A DNA stretch of 64,000 nt, taken from positions 1,569,089-1,633,088 of the forward strand of contig JAWQEG010000723.1 of NCBI GenBank assembly GCA_033782935.1, read 5' to 3'. Shown one piece after another: positions 59,707 to 64,000 of this stretch (positions are counted from its first letter, which is position 1; each line of letters starts with the position of its first letter). Below the pieces are notes generated by a model that made no database searches, was not told the origin of the DNA, and was given only the letters and a program-made list of their open reading frames with translations. The DNA comes from Petrolisthes cinctipes (lineage: Eukaryota > Arthropoda > Malacostraca > Decapoda > Porcellanidae). Position numbers and translations under genes: made by a program.

Positions 59707-61560
59707 TTATACTGGAAACGCTCTGGACAGTGTGTCTGCGACGAGGTTGTCAGTACCTTTGATGTGCGTTACCAGAAGATTATATGGTTGTAATTGCAGA
59801 GCCCATCGAAGGATACGTTGATTTGCAGACTTCATCGAGTTAATAAAGGTTAAGGGATTGTGGTCGCTGAATTATTTCACTACATGGGGACTGGTTTGCA
59901 GATAACATTCGAACTTCTTTACTGCTAGGACCAAGGCCAACCCTTCTTTTTCAATGGTACTGTAGTTACGCTGGTAGGGTTTCAACTTGGTTGAGAAGTA
60001 GGCTATGGGGTGGAGGATTTCACTACACTCTTGCAGTAGGACCCCACCTACTCCAACTCCACTTGCGTCGATTTGTAGATGGAAGGGTTTTGTGTAGTTT
60101 GGAGTATGCAAGACGGGTTGTGAGGAGAGGAATAGTTTTAGGTTCTGAAAGGCGGCATCACAGTTGTCTGTCCAGCAGAAAGGCACCTTCTTGCTCACAA
60201 GACTAGTCAAAGGTGCTGCGACGTCTGCAAAGTTGCTACAAAACCTCCTGTAGTACCCAGACATCCCCAGGAACCTCATGACTTCCTTTCTTGTTGTAGG
60301 TGTAGGGAAGGACAGGACAGCTGCAACATTCGCATCCTTGGGTCGTACTCGTCCTCCCCCGACTGTGTGTCCCAAGTACTCAACAGTTCCTTTTCCAAAG
60401 ACACACTTGCGAAGGTTGATTGTAAGTCCTGCGGTCTGAAGTCGACCCATGAGCAGGTGTAGGCGAGCCAGATGTTCATCCCACGTATCTCCTGTCACAA
60501 CCACGTCATCCAAATAGGCTCCAATTCCATCAAGACCTGATATCACCCAGTCCATCACTCTTTGAAAGGAAGCAGGAGCATTACACATACCGAAAGGTAA
60601 AACCTTGTACTGAAAGAGCCCTGAAGGGGTGATAAAAGCAGAAATCTCTTTGGCTTTGTCAGACAGGGGAATTTGATAATACCCTTTCATAAGATCAATA
60701 GTCGTGATATATTTTGAGACTCCTATGCGATCAATGAGATCATCTATTAATGGTAACGGGTAGGAATCCCGGATGGTAACCTGATTAACCTTACGATAAT
60801 CTGTACAAAGCCTGTGTGACCCATCTGGCTTTGGTACCAACAGGCAAGGGGAAGCCCAAGGAGACATGCTGGGTTCCGCCAGGTTGTTACTTAGCAAATA
60901 ATCAACTTCCTGGTCCATGATTGTCCTCTTAGATGGATTTAGTCTATATGGGGCTTGACGGATAGGAGATTGAGTAGCAGAAACTAACTTCACCTCATGA
61001 AACAGATAAGTGCAAAAACCAGGGGAATCAGAGGTCACCGAGGGATATTGGTTAAATAAGCAAACTAAATCCGACTGCTGTTGGTTAGACAAATTATCGT
61101 AATGTTGTGATAAGTTCTTAAGAAGGGCACTGTTGGAGAGGGGTTCCTGAAATGAAGGCCAACTGGCCATTTCTCCATCTACTCCATAAGTGTCCCCCTC
61201 AGTAGTCACCACAGGATTCGTCTCCGCTACACACAGGGTAGCTGCACCACAATGGTCATCTGTTGTGTTACCCAACTCCTTAACATTAACAGGATCTCCA
61301 TAAGCCTCCTCTGGTTGTCTGGAATGATAGGGTTTGATTAGATTAACATGAACAATTTGGCTTTTCTTGCGCCTGTCTGGTGTAGCTATTATGTAATTTA
61401 CTGGATTGAGCCGCTTTTGTACAGTATATGGTCCGGAATATTTCCTTGACAAGGGGTTACCAGGAATTGGTAGGAAAAGCAACACCTTTTGACCAGGCAA
61501 AAATTGCCTAGGTTTGGTTTTCTTGTCATAGTGTTTCTTTGACGTATCCTGACTCGCAAA
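59707..61560 (-). pseudogene. integrase end, reverse transcriptase and RNase H of element 2
   Basis: From 61560 the frame reads the GPY-type integrase tail (GNPLSRKYSGPYTVQ), a linker, then reverse transcriptase: NLAEPSMSPWASPCLLVPK, DYRKVNQVTIRDSYPLP, TTIDLMKGYYQIPL, FGMCNAPASFQRVMD, and the catalytic AYLDDVVVTG near 60500. RNase H follows (LQIDASGVGVGGVLLQ, YSTIEKEGLALVLAVKK). A TAA at 59872-59874 interrupts it after SPHVVK, and the same frame goes on for 55 codons (FSDHNPLTF, TDNLVADTLSRAF) to a natural stop at 59707. Only that codon and the upstream frameshift break the gene. Confidence 0.92.
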
Positions 61561-63995
61561 TTAATTTGTGCAAACTTCCTGACCTTGTCAAGTTTCTCCA
61601 TAAGGTTTGATATATACTCCTGGACCGTGACTGGAGTGGAGTGGGACAAAACCCAATTGTCTTTCAAGACTTTTAAGGGACCTCTGATGTTACGCCCATA
61701 TAACAATTCAAAGGGAGAGAATCCCATGGATTCCTGTATTGATTCTCTATAAGCAAACAAAAGCCAATCCAAGGAATCATCCCACGCAGCTCCATTCTCA
61801 ATACAGTACTTCTTTAGCATTTGTTTCAGTGTTTGGTGAAAGCGTTCCAGACAGCCTTGTGACTGGGGATGATAAGCCGAAGAGACAATGTGTTCGACTC
61901 CCAGAGCAGCTAAAACATTTTTAAAAACTTTGCTGGTAAAATTAGAACCCTGATCCGTCTGAATTCTTTGGGGTATACCTTTGGATGTAAACATATGCAG
62001 GAGGGGTTTCAGTATGGACTTGACCGTGATATTTCTTAGAGGGTATGCCTCCGGATATCTGGTTGTGGCATCCATCACCGTTAACATATACTGGTGCCCC
62101 CTTTTGGTCTTGGGAAGAGGTCCCACACAGTCTATGATTATTCGTTCAAATGGTTCATCCACTACCAGAATGGAATATAAAGGAGTAGGAGGAATGGGTT
62201 TGTTAACTTTACCAGCAAGTTGGCACACGTGACAGGTTTTTACGAAACTTTTGACATTCTCCCTAATACCAGGCCAGAAGAAATGGTTTAATAACCTATG
62301 ATATGTTTTACGAAATCCTAGATGTCCACCACCAGAACTATCATGAGCCAGTTTCAACACCTCAGATCGAACTGACGAGGGTAACACTATTTGGTGTGTT
62401 TCAGACCAAGAATCGGCGGAGGACAAATGGGGTTTCCGATAGGCACGCATAAGTACTCCATTGTCATGATAAAAGGCAGGTAAAGTGTCTAACTCTGTTT
62501 TCCCTACAGCAACATGTCTCTCAGAGGTCAAAGAAGGATCAGTCTCCTGGGCCTTTATCAGCTCTTCTCTAGAGAGCAAGTCAGGGATTAGGGGAGTGGA
62601 AGGCAAAGGTGACTGAATCGGGACCGTAGGAGCTTGACGAGCCTGTGAACGGGTTACTGCACAGGAGGGAAACAGGTCTGAAGGGTCAGGAGGCCATACA
62701 GGTTGTGGCTGTTCAGGAATTAGGACATTAGGCACTACTAGTTTTCCTGCTATATCATTACCAAGTAGTAACTTAATTCCTTTTACTGGCATGGGCTCAT
62801 CTCTGACAGCCACTTGGACACAAGAGCTGACAAGAGGGCAATTTAGATAAACTTGGGCCAAAGGATACTGGGTGTTGGAAGTAAGATCCGAGATTAGCAC
62901 TTTGTCTCTAGTGAAGTTATTTTCTATGCAAGGAACCGCATTACTCAACAGTATGGATTGAGCGGCCCCTGTGTCCCTCAAGATCTTAACTGGGTATGAC
63001 TGACCATTCTTTGTAAGAGAGACATGGCCGAGAAAAATGTAATCTTCAAACAATCGTTCTGGTTGAGAACCATTACCACTATTAGTAGCTACTGGATTAG
63101 GAGTTGTTGACGAGCCTGACATGACAGAACTGGGATTTTTCCTACTGTTTACACATTTTGGGTGTTTACAGAAGGCAATAGTGTGACCAGGTTTCTTACA
63201 ATAAGCACAAGTTACTCTGTTACCAGACCAATCATTGTTCTTCGGCTTATCTGAAAATGCATTATTATAAGGGACATGACCAGAGGAAGCTTTTACATTA
63301 AAAGAGTGCTCTCCTTCCAGTCTTCCCCAGGTCTCTAGTCTCAAAGCTTGTGCATCAGCCAGCTCTGCCACTCTAAACAATTCTCTCTCATCCCTCTCCT
63401 CTATGTACTTAACAATGGAAAAGGGCACTTTGTTTTTAAACTCTTCTAGGACCATGAGATTCACTAAATCCGAATAGGTAGTCACTTCAAGAGCATTTAG
63501 CCACTTCTTATAGAGTTTAAGTTTTTCATTAGCAAATTCTATGAATGATTGTTGCTTCGCTTTGGCAAGTTTTCGAAATTTATTTCGGTACGTCTCCGGA
63601 GTTACAGAATGAGCATGAAGAAGTTGTCTCTTAACAAAGTCATAGTCTTCGGGCCGGTCTAAATTTATGTAAACACGAAATGATTTACCAGTGAGCTTAG
63701 GTGCAATTAGGATCATCCATTGTTCCTTTGGCCACTCGCTCTTAGTAGCGAGGCGTTCAAAAAGATTAAAAGAACCCTCTATATCATCCTCATCAAAAGT
63801 GGGTATCATAGAGCATGCATTAGAAATATTAAAAGAAATTTCCTTCTCTCTAATCCTAATTTCCTCTTTGACCTTATCTTTTGAGACGGCTAACTTATCC
63901 CTTTCGAGTTCAATGTTCAGCATCATTTTCCGCTCTTCTAGAGCCATTTTCTGCTGCTCTAGAGCCATTTTCTGCTGCTCTAACCTATACTGCAT
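61398..63995 (-). pseudogene. gag, protease and integrase of element 2
   Basis: An open frame of 865 codons, continuing beyond the window. Order: a charged coiled-coil start (EQQKMALEERKMML), a capsid-like region (~60-250), the CCHC knuckle CAYCKKPGHTIAFCKHPKC, protease with ILRDTGAAQS and LLLGNDIAG, an integrase zinc-binding part (HDSSGGGHLGFRKTYH, CHVC), and the DDE core: IIIDCVGPLP, QTDQGSNFTS, SQGCLERFHQ. After LRVRIRQ the frame is wrong: a one-base shift near 61560 separates it from the next part. The end at 61398 is therefore out of frame. The first methionine in view is probably not the true start. Confidence 0.92.
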
Positions 63996-64000
63996 TTCTA

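Larger units (their letters stand above)
58937..64000 (-). mobile_element. Gmr1-like LTR retrotransposon 2, nearly intact, runs off the window
   Basis: On the minus strand: gag, CCHC knuckle, protease, integrase, reverse transcriptase, RNase H, polypurine tract, 3' LTR. The 5' LTR and start of gag are beyond 64000. The integrase is before the reverse transcriptase. Only one frameshift (about 61560) and one nonsense codon (59872) disturb the coding part, so insertion is recent. It landed in a DIRS-like fragment. Confidence 0.92.

Overview
This is a eukaryotic window, most likely from a large, repeat-rich arthropod genome. A decapod crustacean is my best guess. The reasons are long AT and CT microsatellites, I-type, RTE-type, DIRS-like and Ty3/gypsy-type retroelements, and a split gene resembling the divergent ionotropic receptors that are expanded in crustaceans. 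I see no bacterial features, CRISPR arrays, rRNA or tRNA genes.

Only one host gene is supported. Six short exons on the + strand (14484-14600, 14865-15097, 27324-27452, 34021-34192, 43203-43279, 49545-49704) keep one reading frame over 888 nt with GT donors and AG acceptors. They encode about 296 residues of an ionotropic-receptor-like protein: the end of the extracellular region, the first ligand-binding lobe and the first membrane helix. The 5' exons and the pore/second-lobe exons were not found, so the gene probably runs past both visible ends. Its introns are packed with transposons.

Layout: 1-9275 is a minus-strand LTR element with integrase placed before reverse transcriptase (Gmr1-like order), split by a near-intact RTE-type LINE (about 2519-6110). 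9590-13040 is a decayed I-type LINE and 13120-13561 a small LINE tail with target-site duplication (TSD). Intron 2 holds a minus-strand DIRS-like element (about 15910-25700) interrupted by a full-length I-type LINE (17305-23767) with perfect 13-bp TSDs. Exon 3 is bracketed by a 160-bp inverted repeat. Introns 3 to 5 hold another LINE (27760-30590), a doubly deleted I-type LINE with perfect TSDs (35174-37460), a further LINE (38980-41760), several inverted-repeat DNA elements, and two tandem copies of an element coding for a cold-shock-domain (CSD) protein (46342-48234).

After the last exon comes a nested stack: a Tc1-like transposon broken by a Ty3/gypsy element (50229-57573), whose 5' LTR is broken by a CSD-coding unit (50346-54467) with a 9-bp TSD and an A-rich tail, which itself holds a 52-bp satellite and a TA-flanked inverted-repeat element. 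The window ends with a DIRS-like fragment (58140-58936) broken by a second, almost intact Gmr1-like element (58937 to beyond 64000).

The most novel candidate is the CSD unit: three copies, one shown to be mobile by TSD and interrupted LTR, coding for a Y-box-like CSD followed by an unrecognised basic/proline-rich region. All claims come from reading the sequence by eye; no database search was run.
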